The notes under the pieces: generated by a model
The model's input: the letters and a program-made list of their open reading frames with translations, nothing else
Databases searched by the model: none
Told to the model about the DNA's origin: nothing
Shown here: piece by piece, positions 9,374 through 16,885 of the stretch
How positions within the stretch are numbered: the first letter of the stretch is position 1
How the letters are laid out: each line of letters begins with the position of its first letter
Translations under genes and position numbers: made by a program
Source: Bacillota bacterium
Lineage (GTDB): Bacteria; Bacillota; DSM-12270; Thermacetogeniales; Thermacetogeniaceae
Length of the DNA stretch: 64,000 bases
Reading direction: 5' to 3'
Assembly: GCA_029907475.1 (NCBI GenBank)
Contig: JARYLU010000011.1
Span: forward strand, 17,507 to 81,506

Positions 9374-10194
9374 CTGATAAGTCCCCGCTGCCAGGCCAGA
9401 AAGCGATCCCGGAAGCGGAAAATAACAGTTAAGAGTGTTGAAAAAAGCAGTGCCATGATCAGGAGGGCTCCGTAAACCTTGTCGTACTCGGCCCACCCCT
9501 GAGCCCACTGCACGTACCAGCCCAGCCCCGCTTTCACACCGAGCATCTCAGCCACAACCAGGGTTGCAAAGGAAAGCCCCAACCCCATGAAAAGCCCGAC
9601 GAAAATCGAAGGAAGCGCCGCGGGAATCGCCACTTTCCACAAAAGAACCCACCCCCCGGCCCCCAGCGTCCGTGCCACCTCCAGGTAGGACCTGTTCACC
9701 CCTGCCACCCCCGACCAGGTGAGAATGGTCACGGGAAACCAGGCGCTCAGCGCCAGGAGAAAAATGCTGGCGGAGAAGCTACTGGGAAAAAGTACCATTG
9801 CAAGGGGAATCCAGGCCGGTGCGGGGATGGGGCCCATAAAGCGGAGCACCGGCTGGAGCCAGTATTCCCCCTGCCTGAACCAGCCCATCAAGATGCCGGT
9901 TCCAAGCCCCGCAAGAGTTCCGGCAAGGTAACCCAGGCCAAGCAGACGAAGGGAATGGACGATGCTCAGGCCGAGCAGGGAGCGGTCCCGCCAGAGTTCG
10001 AATAGAATCTCACCTGGAGCCGGAAAATACGGGAGAGGAAGCAGGCGCAACCTGCTTGTAAGCAGATCCCACAGCAAGACGAGCACCAGTATCGCCAGAA
10101 GAAGAGGAACCTGACGCCCCCAGGGCTCTTTTAAGGCTTTTTGCAACCGCACCAGCCTCCGGCTGAGATCGATCCGTCCCGAAACTGCCTCCAT
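9367..10194 (-). CDS. ABC transporter permease, SsuC/TauC-like
   Basis: Binding-protein-dependent permease of about 275 residues with six predicted membrane helices. The coupling segment is EVARTLGAGGWVLLWKVAIPAALPSIFVGL (split EVARTLGAGG / WKVAIPAALP), the EAA loop that contacts the ATPase. The family is that of sulfonate, taurine and nitrate importers. ATG 10194 has AAGGTG at 6 bases; GTG 10203 is in frame with AGGAGG only 3 bases before it, so either may be used. It follows the second cysK gene by 22 bases and is co-directional with the ATPase and binding protein. Confidence 0.9.
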   Translation of the reverse strand: MEAVSGRIDLSRRLVRLQKALKEPWGRQVPLLLAILVLVLLWDLLTSRLRLLPLPYFPAPGEILFELWRDRSLLGLSIVHSLRLLGLGYLAGTLAGLGTGILMGWFRQGEYWLQPVLRFMGPIPAPAWIPLAMVLFPSSFSASIFLLALSAWFPVTILTWSGVAGVNRSYLEVARTLGAGGWVLLWKVAIPAALPSIFVGLFMGLGLSFATLVVAEMLGVKAGLGWYVQWAQGWAEYDKVYGALLIMALLFSTLLTVIFRFRDRFLAWQRGLIRW

Positions 10195-10216
10195 TAAAAT
10201 CACCTTCCTCCTGGCT

Positions 10217-11206
10217 TCAGCACCGGGCCTGAACGGCAGCCAGGTTAAGCACGCCCCGCAACTGGTTGATGTTTTCCTCTTCCTGGAAGAGGGTGGTGCT
10301 CAAGTAACGTTCCCCCGTATCGGGGAGAATGACTACGATCAGCTTCCCTTGATTTTCGGGGCGCCGGGCCACCAGCCGGGCTGCAAAGGCCGCCGCGCCT
10401 GAAGAAACCCCGACCAGCAGCCCGAGGCTGCGCGCCAGCATCCGGCTGGTTGCAGCCGCCTCCTCGTAGCGGACCTGGATAATTTCATCAACAAGGGACA
10501 GGTTGAGCACCTCGGGGATAAAACCCGCACCGATCCCCTGAATGCGGTGCGGCCCCGGCTTCCCTCCCGAGAGCACGGGGGACTCCGCCGGCTCGACGGC
10601 AACGATCTTCAACGACTCCTTGCGGGGTTTCAGCGCTTCTGCGACACCGGTAATCGTTCCCCCCGTGCCGACTCCGCCCACAACAACATCCACCTGGCCT
10701 TCGGTATCCTCCCAAATCTCGAGAGCCGTGGTGGCGCGGTGGATAGCCGGATTCGCGGGATTCCGGAACTGCTGGGGAATAAAGGAATTCGGGATCTGAG
10801 CCGCCAGCTCTTCTGCCTTCCGGACCGCTCCTTTCATTCCCTCTGCACCGGGTGTCAGGACCAGTTCTGCCCCGTATGCTTTCAGGAGGTTGCGCCGCTC
10901 GATGCTCATTGTCTCGGGCATCGTGAGAATCAAGCGGTAACCCCTGGCGGCGCAGACAAAGGCGAGGGCAATCCCCGTGTTCCCGCTGGTGGGCTCGATG
11001 ATCACCGTATCCTTGTTAATCAATCCCCGCTCCTCGGCATCTTTGATCATGGCGTAGCCGATCCGGTCCTTGACGCTGCCGGCAGGGTTGAAGGACTCCA
11101 GCTTTCCCGCGATCTCTGCACCTGTACCCTGAGAAAGCGTTTTCAGGCGCAGCAAGGGTGTACCCCCAATCAGCTCCGTCAGGTTTTCATAAATGCGCAT
11201 GAACAT
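10217..11206 (-). CDS. cysK: Cysteine synthase (O-acetylserine sulfhydrylase), copy 2
   Basis: Second CysK of 329 residues. Motifs: PLP lysine in NPAGSVKDR near residue 45, [24 protein letters not shown] and [12 protein letters not shown], all canonical. It has a 20-residue C-terminal extension (after STTLFQ) absent from copy 1. Start ATG 11206 lies 5 bases behind AAGGAG; an ATG six bases further in is also possible. It heads the importer operon, downstream of yezD and its terminator hairpin. The two copies are clearly diverged paralogues, so different substrates (O-acetylserine versus phosphoserine, or sulfide versus thiosulfate) are possible. Confidence 0.94.
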   Translation of the reverse strand: MFMRIYENLTELIGGTPLLRLKTLSQGTGAEIAGKLESFNPAGSVKDRIGYAMIKDAEERGLINKDTVIIEPTSGNTGIALAFVCAARGYRLILTMPETMSIERRNLLKAYGAELVLTPGAEGMKGAVRKAEELAAQIPNSFIPQQFRNPANPAIHRATTALEIWEDTEGQVDVVVGGVGTGGTITGVAEALKPRKESLKIVAVEPAESPVLSGGKPGPHRIQGIGAGFIPEVLNLSLVDEIIQVRYEEAAATSRMLARSLGLLVGVSSGAAAFAARLVARRPENQGKLIVVILPDTGERYLSTTLFQEEENINQLRGVLNLAAVQARC

Positions 11207-11283
11207 TTCCACTCCTTCTCTTAAAAATTTTTGAGTCTCTTCCAGCCCGGGTGCTCCCCATCCCATGCCCGGAAAATGCCATT

Positions 11284-11319
11284 TTAAAACGAAAGACCAG
11301 GCAAGAAACTTGCCTGGCC
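11284..11319 (-). terminator. Terminator after yezD
   Basis: On the minus strand GGCCAGGCAAG-TTT-CTTGCCTGGTC forms a strong hairpin (11295-11319) followed by TTTCGTTTT. It separates yezD from cysK copy 2; leaky read-through would give a stepped operon. Confidence 0.75.
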
Positions 11320-11348
11320 TCCGGTTGTCCGGTCAGCCTCTCGTTTGC

Positions 11349-11531
11349 TCAACAGAGGCGAACTTTTTCAATTCTTTCCATTTGGACTATTTTCCCGTCC
11401 TGCACCACGAGGGTCACACTTCCGTAGCGGAGATCCTTTAAAAGCAAGAGAAGCCCTTTCAGCCAGGGTGCCTGTGCTACGGATTTAACATCTTCCCCTT
11501 CCCTCTCCAGAAAAAACTGGCGCGCACCCAC
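11349..11531 (-). CDS. yezD: YezD family small protein (DUF2292)
   Basis: A 60-residue protein whose second half (LKDLRYGSVTLVVQDGKIVQ, then MERIEKVRL) is the DUF2292/YezD signature. Members of this family are often encoded beside sulfate or cysteine assimilation genes and their biochemical role is unknown. The GTG start has GGAGG 8 bases before it. The gene has its own consensus promoter and a terminator immediately downstream, upstream of cysK and the ABC importer, which fits the family context. Confidence 0.85.
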   Translation of the reverse strand: MGARQFFLEREGEDVKSVAQAPWLKGLLLLLKDLRYGSVTLVVQDGKIVQMERIEKVRLC

Positions 11532-11597
11532 AGCCTCACCCTCCTTCCCGACTCAGGAATTCCTAGTATGTCACTTGGTTTACTATACTTTTTCACC

Positions 11598-11626
11598 AAT
11601 ATAACAATTAATATTGCAGGTGTCAA
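11598..11626 (-). promoter_or_regulatory. Consensus promoter of yezD and the sulfur operon
   Basis: Minus-strand TTGACA (11626-11621), 17-base spacer, TATATT (11603-11598). The spacer and -10 overlap an inverted repeat CAATAT...ATATTG, and AGGAATTCCT, a perfect 10-base palindrome, lies between promoter and start near 11557-11566; either may be an operator. Confidence 0.75.
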
Positions 11627-11714
11627 GGGGCTAAGAAGAAAAAATATAAAAAATTTGCCGGAAATTAAAAATGCCCGTTCCTCTTGGTAATTCCAAAGAA
11701 AGGAGGGTTGGAAG

Positions 11715-12863
11715 CTATTGAAAACTTTGCAAGGCTTGGGCAAGATCTCCCTGCAGGTCTTCAAAATCCTCAAGTCCGACAGAAAGGCGCACCAGATCCC
11801 GGGTCAACCCCAACTCCTGGCGGAAATGTTCGGGAAGGGCGCCGTGTGACATTGTTGCCGGGAGGGTAACGATGCTTTCAACCGCCCCCAGGCTCGACCC
11901 GATTACAGGTAAGTGCAGGCTGTTAATAAACCGGCGCGCCTTCTCTTCATTTCGCAGCCGGAAAGATAAAACTCCCCCTGCCCCCTCGGCCTGGGCAAGG
12001 TGAATATCCCTCCCGGGATGCCCGGGCAGGCCGGGGTAATAAACCTCAACCACCTCCGGATGCCGGGAGAGCCACTCGGCCAGAAGGGCTGCAGTTTTCT
12101 GCTGCTGCTCGATCCTGACCTTTAACGTCTTCAATCCCCGCAAGACCAGCCAGCAGTCGTGGGGCCCCAGAACGGCGCCGGTGCAGTTCTGGATAAAGGC
12201 GATCTCCTTCCCCAACCGCCGGTCACCCGTCACCACGAGACCTGCAAGGCAATCGCTGTGCCCCCCCAAATATTTTGTGGCGCTGTGGACCACAATGTCG
12301 ATGCCCAGCTCAAGCGGCCGCTGGAGGTAGGGGGTCATCAAGGTGTTGTCGGCAATCGTAATTATTTCATGCTCCCGGGCCAGGGCCGCAGCCTCCCGCA
12401 AATTGGTTATTTTCAGCAGCGGGTTGGAAGGGGTTTCTAAAAATAAGGCCCGGGTTTCCGGTCTGATTGAATCCCTGATCTTGTTTAAATCAGCGGTGTC
12501 GATAAATTCCACCTTAAACCCAAAACGGGGGAGGAGCCGGGAGGCGAGCCGAAAGGTCCCCCCGTAAACGTCGCGGGCGATCAGGATGTGATCCCCAGCA
12601 GCAAAAAGGCAAAAAACCGCGGTGATGGCCGCCATTCCTGAACTGAAGGCAAATCCACATGCTCCTCCCTCTAACCTGGCAATCGCTTCTTCCAGGACGG
12701 CCCGGGTGGGGTTGCCCGTTCTGGTATATTCCCATTTTCCTGCGGTCTCCAGCTCCTTCTGAGCAAAGATGACGCTCTGGTAAATAGGGGTGCTCACCGC
12801 TCCTGTAACCTCGTCCACTTCGTTTCCGGGGTGAATAAGTCTTGTGCCCTTTTTCATGATCAT
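11715..12863 (-). CDS. metC: Cys/Met metabolism PLP enzyme, probably cystathionine beta-lyase
   Basis: A 382-residue gamma-family PLP enzyme. YTRTGNPTRAVLEE near 50 binds the cofactor phosphate, and SATKYLGGHSD near 200 holds the PLP lysine. The last-gene place behind a similar enzyme in a SAM-riboswitch operon matches Bacillus metI-metC, where the second enzyme splits cystathionine to homocysteine. Cystathionine gamma-lyase (mccB) or gamma-synthase are close alternatives that motifs cannot separate. ATG 12863 is preferred: AAGGAG is 7 bases before it, whereas ATG 12869 abuts it. It follows its paralogue by 17 bases. A DNA-binding or membrane part is absent. Confidence 0.85.
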   Translation of the reverse strand: MIMKKGTRLIHPGNEVDEVTGAVSTPIYQSVIFAQKELETAGKWEYTRTGNPTRAVLEEAIARLEGGACGFAFSSGMAAITAVFCLFAAGDHILIARDVYGGTFRLASRLLPRFGFKVEFIDTADLNKIRDSIRPETRALFLETPSNPLLKITNLREAAALAREHEIITIADNTLMTPYLQRPLELGIDIVVHSATKYLGGHSDCLAGLVVTGDRRLGKEIAFIQNCTGAVLGPHDCWLVLRGLKTLKVRIEQQQKTAALLAEWLSRHPEVVEVYYPGLPGHPGRDIHLAQAEGAGGVLSFRLRNEEKARRFINSLHLPVIGSSLGAVESIVTLPATMSHGALPEHFRQELGLTRDLVRLSVGLEDFEDLQGDLAQALQSFQ

Positions 12864-12880
12864 TATCATTCTCCTTAAGA

Positions 12881-14017
12881 TTAAAATTCCAAAGCCTGTC
12901 TCAGGTCGGCTTCCAGATCACCGGGATCCTCCAGTCCCACAGAAAGCCTGAGCAGGCATTCATTTATTCCCAACTGCCGCCTTACATCCAACGGAATGTC
13001 CGCATGAGTCTGGGTTTCCGGGTAGGTGATCAGGGATTCTACTCCCCCGAGGCTTTCAGCAAAAGAGATGATTTTCAGCCTGGCCAGGATCTGGGGAACC
13101 ATTTGCTTAGACTTAACTTCGAAAGAAAGCATCGCTCCGAACCCCCCGGCCTGCCTTTTGCAAAGTTCATGCCCCGGGTGACTGGGCAAACCGGGATAGT
13201 AAACTTTTTTGACCGCAGGGTGCCTTTGGAGAAACCGGGCGAGCCGAAGTGCCGTATCCTGGGCCCATTCCAGCCGCGCCGCGAGGGTTTTCAAGCCCCG
13301 CAGGAGGAGCCAGCAGTCCTGAGGGCCCGGAACCGCGCCGGCCGCGTTCTGGATAAAGGCAAGCTTCTCGCCCAGTTCTTCACTCCCGCTTGCAATGAGC
13401 CCGGCAACCACATCATTGTGACCGCCGATGTATTTGGTGGCGCTGTGGACGACGAGATCCGCACCGAACTCCAGGGGACGCTGCAGATATGGCGTAAAAA
13501 AGGTGTTGTCCACGATGGCCAAAAGACCGGATTGCTTCGCAAGTGCGATAACCGCTTTCAGGTCAATGATTTTCATGAGAGGATTTGTGGGAGTTTCCAC
13601 AAAAATTGCCTTCGTTTTTGGAGTGATGCTTTGGCTTAAGCCATCCATGTCAGTAAAGTCAAGAAAAGAAAAGGCAAGACCATAACTGGAACCCAGGGTT
13701 GTAAAGAGGCGGTACGTACCACCATAGAGATCATCCGAAACCAGGATGTGGTCACCTGGCTGAAAGAGGAACATGAGTGCCGTAATTGCAGCCATCCCGG
13801 AGGCGAAGGCCAGCCCCCTCCGCCCCCCTTCCAGGCTGCAAATGGTTTCCTCCAGTACCTGCCGGGTCGGGTTTCCCGTCCGGCTGTAATCAAAGCCTGT
13901 GCTTTGACCCAAACCGGGGTGACGGAATGTTGCCGTCTGGTAAATCGGCATGCTGATGGCTCCCGTCCTGTAGTCCCAACCCACCCCTGCCTGGACAAGC
14001 TGTGTTGCCAATTTCAC
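12881..14017 (-). CDS. metI: Cys/Met metabolism PLP enzyme, probably cystathionine gamma-synthase
   Basis: A 378-residue paralogue of the next enzyme, with YSRTGNPTRQVLEE, SSGM-type loop FASGMAAITALMF, and PLP lysine in SATKYIGGHND. It would join O-acetylhomoserine (from MetX, three genes up) to cysteine, giving cystathionine. Gene order metX-metW-metI-metC behind a SAM-I riboswitch supports this. O-acetylhomoserine sulfhydrylase activity is also common in MetI. The start is GTG behind GAGAGGTGAGCGAAG. Assignments of the two paralogues could be swapped. Confidence 0.85.
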   Translation of the reverse strand: MKLATQLVQAGVGWDYRTGAISMPIYQTATFRHPGLGQSTGFDYSRTGNPTRQVLEETICSLEGGRRGLAFASGMAAITALMFLFQPGDHILVSDDLYGGTYRLFTTLGSSYGLAFSFLDFTDMDGLSQSITPKTKAIFVETPTNPLMKIIDLKAVIALAKQSGLLAIVDNTFFTPYLQRPLEFGADLVVHSATKYIGGHNDVVAGLIASGSEELGEKLAFIQNAAGAVPGPQDCWLLLRGLKTLAARLEWAQDTALRLARFLQRHPAVKKVYYPGLPSHPGHELCKRQAGGFGAMLSFEVKSKQMVPQILARLKIISFAESLGGVESLITYPETQTHADIPLDVRRQLGINECLLRLSVGLEDPGDLEADLRQALEF

Positions 14018-14044
14018 CTTCGCTCACCTCTCGGAAAATATTTT

Positions 14045-14659
14045 TTATTCATGGGAAGGGCGGGAGACGACAAACAAAACCTCCTCGGCAATTACGGCAT
14101 CCTCCTCACAAAAAGGAAGAACCCTTCCCTCGACCCAAGACAACCCCCGTTCTATCCGGACCTGACTGGAGCGCGCCCAATCGAGAAAATCTCTTACCGT
14201 GAAGAGGTGGATGTTTGGAGTCTCATACCACTGGTAGGGAAGGGCCGGCGTCACCGGCATTCTCCCCGTTAAAATCAGCGAGGCAACGACATGCCAGTGT
14301 CCGAAGTTCGGGAAACTGATCACCCCGGCCCTTCCAACCCGGAGCATTTCCTCAAGAACGAAGAGGGGTTTGTTGACCTCCTGCAGGGTTTTCTCCAAAA
14401 CCACAAAATCAAAAAAACCGTCCGGCAAGCCTGTCAGCCCCTCGTCCAGATCCAAATGCAGGACGGGAACCCCCCTGGCGATGGCTCCTGCCACCCGGTG
14501 AAAATCCTTTTCAATTCCCAGCCCCTCGACTTTCTTCTCTGCCATCAGCCTTGCGAGGAGTTCCCCATCCCCGCAGCCCAGGTCGAGGACAGAGGACCCC
14601 TCGGGGATAAGATCAAAAATGGCCTCGTGATCCCAGCGGTGTTTTCCGTTTCCGTTCAC
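14045..14659 (-). CDS. metW: MetW methionine biosynthesis protein
   Basis: A 204-residue class I methyltransferase-fold protein with the SAM loop VLDLGCGDGELLARL near 25-37 and the MetW-typical FPNFGHWHVV and LPYQWYETPNIHLFT segments. MetW is almost always encoded next to metX and is needed for or stimulates homoserine acetylation; no methyl transfer has been firmly shown for it. The GTG start overlaps the metX stop by four bases (GTGA), with GGGGGGAGG 5 bases before, so the two are translationally coupled. Confidence 0.95.
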   Translation of the reverse strand: MNGNGKHRWDHEAIFDLIPEGSSVLDLGCGDGELLARLMAEKKVEGLGIEKDFHRVAGAIARGVPVLHLDLDEGLTGLPDGFFDFVVLEKTLQEVNKPLFVLEEMLRVGRAGVISFPNFGHWHVVASLILTGRMPVTPALPYQWYETPNIHLFTVRDFLDWARSSQVRIERGLSWVEGRVLPFCEEDAVIAEEVLFVVSRPSHE

Positions 14660-15873
14660 GCGAGCCTCCCCCCTTCCAGAAAGGAGCGGACCAGGCAGGA
14701 GAGCTTCTCGACCTCAAGGAGGAAGGCATCATGCCCGTAGGTGGATGGAATATTAACATAACTCACCCGCTTCCTGCTACGGGTCAGGGCAAGCGCCAGT
14801 TCCTTCATCTGCTCCGGTGGATAAAGCCAATCGGAGGAAAAAGAAACCAGGAGCAATCTGCTTTGAATCCTGCTGCAAGCCCGATCCAGGTCCCCCTCCC
14901 CCCAGTTCGCGGCATCATAGTAGTCCATCGCCCGGGTGATGTAAAGGTAGCTGTTGGCGTCAAATCTCTCCACAAAGGCCTCTCCCTGATGCCGGAGATA
15001 GCTCTCAACCTCGAAATCCACGCCCAGGTGAAACCCGGGGCCCTCCCCGTTGCAAAACCTGCGGCCGAATTTCCAGCGCATCGAAACCTCCGAAAGGTAG
15101 GTGATGTGGCCGAGCATCCGGGCGGCCGCAAGCCCCCGGTCCGGCGTCGCCTTCCCGTAGTAGTCGCCGTCTTGAAAATTGGGATCGGTAGTGATCGCGT
15201 GCCTGGCAACGGCGTTGAAGGCAAGCCCCTGGTCGCTCAGGCGGGCCGCAGAAGCAATGATCAGAGCCGATTCCACACGCTCCGGATAGGCAAGCGCCCA
15301 CTCCAGGGCCTGCTGCCCGCCCAGGGAACCCCCTGCCACCGCGCGCAGGCGCGTGATGCCGAGATAACTGACCAGGCGCTCCTGCAGCCGGACCCAGTCT
15401 CCCACGGTTACTACAGGAAAGCGAAGGCCGTAGGGCCGCCCGGTTTCGGGATCGGTGGAAGCGGGGCCTGTTGTTCCGTAGCAGCTTCCCAAAAGATTGG
15501 AACAGATCACGCAGTACTTCGTGGTATCAAAAGCCTTGCCCGGGCCGATCATCCCGTCCCACCAGCCGGGCCTTTTCTTAAGCCAGGGGCGGCCCAGTTC
15601 GTCGGCCCTGGCGCTCCAGCCTGCAGCATGAGCATCTCCCGAAAGGGCGTGCAGGATCAGGATGGCGTTGTCCCGAGCGGGGTTCAGTTCCCCGTAAACC
15701 TCGTACTCCACATCAACGGGAGCAAAGGTTCTCCCGCAGTCGAGGGGAAGGGGGTTTTTTTCATCTGCAAGCCGCACCCGATGCGGCACGGTCCACCCTA
15801 CGGAACGCGGAGAGTCAGGTGGATCATGTTGATCGGGGGCCTTTTTGACGAGAACGTTGAGCGGATCGCTCAC
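14656..15873 (-). CDS. metX: Homoserine O-acetyltransferase
   Basis: Alpha/beta-hydrolase enzyme of 405 residues that acetylates homoserine with acetyl-CoA, the committed step to methionine. The nucleophile elbow is GGSLGGQQALEWA near residue 170; the acid is in SFSSDWLYPP near 340 and the catalytic histidine in TYGHDAFLLE near 372. LLGSCYGTTGPAS is the typical substrate loop. GTG 15873, 7 bases behind GAGGTGG, is preferred over the longer frame to 16017, which would run into the riboswitch terminator. It is the first gene of the SAM-I riboswitch operon. Acyl specificity (acetyl versus succinyl) cannot be settled by eye. Confidence 0.95.
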   Translation of the reverse strand: MSDPLNVLVKKAPDQHDPPDSPRSVGWTVPHRVRLADEKNPLPLDCGRTFAPVDVEYEVYGELNPARDNAILILHALSGDAHAAGWSARADELGRPWLKKRPGWWDGMIGPGKAFDTTKYCVICSNLLGSCYGTTGPASTDPETGRPYGLRFPVVTVGDWVRLQERLVSYLGITRLRAVAGGSLGGQQALEWALAYPERVESALIIASAARLSDQGLAFNAVARHAITTDPNFQDGDYYGKATPDRGLAAARMLGHITYLSEVSMRWKFGRRFCNGEGPGFHLGVDFEVESYLRHQGEAFVERFDANSYLYITRAMDYYDAANWGEGDLDRACSRIQSRLLLVSFSSDWLYPPEQMKELALALTRSRKRVSYVNIPSTYGHDAFLLEVEKLSCLVRSFLEGGRLA

Positions 15874-15903
15874 CCTGGAACCACCTCGAACCTTTGACAA
15901 GAT

Positions 15904-15934
15904 TGAAAAGGCCCTCTTGCATAAGAAGAGGGCC
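15904..15934 (-). terminator. SAM riboswitch terminator
   Basis: Minus-strand GGCCCTCTT / AAGAGGGCC hairpin (15934-15910) with a 7-base loop, followed by TTTTCA. The 5' arm also lies next to AAGAAGAGGAG, which can pair with it as an antiterminator. Confidence 0.85.
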
Positions 15935-15952
15935 GGTATGGCAACTCCTCTT

Positions 15953-16079
15953 CTTATCTTTCCGGGTTTCCGGTTTCTTCCAGTCATCCCGGCGGGAATT
16001 GGCACCTTTCCCGGCATTCCTGGTGCCGGGATGGTTGCCGAAGGTTCCTCGGGCCCTTCCCTCCCCTTCTCTGGATAAG
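15953..16079 (-). ncRNA. SAM-I riboswitch (S box)
   Basis: The minus strand holds the S-box elements in order: CTTATCCAGAGAAG, GGAGGGAAGGGCCCGAGGAA, CCTTCGGCAACC, a P3 hairpin, AGGTGCCAATTCCC, a P4 hairpin, and closing GATAAG pairing with the opening CTTATC. It stands between a consensus promoter and the metX terminator, so methionine synthesis is switched off by S-adenosylmethionine. Confidence 0.97.
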
Positions 16080-16115
16080 AAGATATAACTGATTAATCTT
16101 ATTGATTTACTACAA

Positions 16116-16144
16116 AATATATATGCTGCGCATCTCCTTGTCAA
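16116..16144 (-). promoter_or_regulatory. Promoter of the metX operon
   Basis: Minus-strand TTGACA (16144-16139) and TATATT (16121-16116) with a 17-base spacer, about 40 bases upstream of the S-box P1 stem. Confidence 0.8.
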
Positions 16145-16156
16145 CTACAATTTTTT

Positions 16157-16184
16157 GAAAAAACCCCGGCCAAAGAGCCGGGGC
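16157..16184 (-). terminator. Terminator of the copper operon
   Basis: Minus-strand CCCCGGC-TCTTTG-GCCGGGG hairpin (16183-16164) followed by TTTTTTC. It ends the copA-methyltransferase-small protein transcript, directly upstream of the metX promoter. Confidence 0.85.
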
Positions 16185-16238
16185 TCAAAAAGGAGTGAGG
16201 TATTAGGCCGGCAAGAACGGTTATTCCCACCAGCTATC

Positions 16239-16435
16239 TTAGTGGCAGGAACCGCCCCTGGGGCGCAGAGAGTCATGCGACCGAGGGTTCTCCTCGTTCC
16301 GGCCGGAAGCATCCCCTTCGGCAGCAGAGGTTCCTTTGTTTCGCCGGGAGGACCCCATGTGACCGCAGCAACCGCCGCGCCAGAACATCAAAAAAACAAC
16401 GCACCCAAAGCGATCAGCCAGATCCACTTCTCCAC
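16239..16435 (-). pseudogene. Small membrane-anchored Cys/His-rich protein, frameshifted at a T7 run
   Basis: From GTG 16435 (8 bases after GGGAGG) the frame reads MEKWIWLIALGALFF and then stops. One more T in the run of seven (16390-16396 on the plus strand) would continue into LMFWRGGCCGHMGSS and a polar tail ending GGSCH at 16239, giving about 65 residues: one membrane helix, then CCGH. Its position directly behind the methyltransferase stop and before a terminator, and the sensible joined product, argue that this is a real gene. The break may be a sequencing error, a phase-variable tract or true decay. A soft-metal (copper) link is inferred from the operon. Confidence 0.6.
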
Positions 16436-16438
16436 CTT

Positions 16439-16870
16439 TCACACCTCCCTGCATGAACTGTACGAATTGAGTGCGGAGCGCCTCAAGAAAGGAAGAAAGG
16501 CCGGGGTTCTCTCTTTATAGAAAAGGTAAGCCTCCCCAAACTCTCTTTCCAGTTCCTTTTCCTCCCTGCCGGCCAAACGCACATAGGCAAGAACCACCAG
16601 CGGGAACATCAGCAGGCCAGCAATGGTCGGCCACTGGACGATGAGGTCCGCTGCAAAAATGATCAACCCGAGATACTGGGGGTGCCGCAGGTAGCGATAG
16701 ATCCCCCCGGTGACCAGTTCTCCCTGGGCGCGGTAAATCCGCCACCATCCTGCAGCCACAAGCGCCATGCCGCCCAGCATGAAAAGGTTCCCAAGCTGGC
16801 AAACGACAAGCGTCCACTTTTCACCTAAAAACAAAGTGGCCAGGAGGTGCCCCCGGGCGTGGTCTCCCAT
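16439..16870 (-). CDS. Membrane methyltransferase, isoprenylcysteine/phospholipid methyltransferase type
   Basis: A 143-residue membrane protein of the PEMT/ICMT superfamily. About three hydrophobic segments are followed by the SAM-binding signature GGIYRYLRHPQYLGL near residue 56 and the C-terminal REEKELEREFGEAYLFYKE. Such proteins methylate lipids or small molecules at the membrane and are often found near metal-resistance genes; its substrate is unknown. ATG 16870 or the TTG just before it can be the start; the ribosome site is poor, so it may depend on coupling to copA, whose stop is 13 bases upstream. Confidence 0.85.
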   Translation of the reverse strand: MGDHARGHLLATLFLGEKWTLVVCQLGNLFMLGGMALVAAGWWRIYRAQGELVTGGIYRYLRHPQYLGLIIFAADLIVQWPTIAGLLMFPLVVLAYVRLAGREEKELEREFGEAYLFYKERTPAFLPFLRRSALNSYSSCREV

Positions 16871-16885
16871 CAATTTTTTCGTTCT

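Noticed and set aside
14731..15897. A 388-codon plus-strand frame opposite metX
   Set aside because: It lies exactly opposite metX and would start inside metX coding sequence; composition is Gly/Pro/Arg-rich without motifs.
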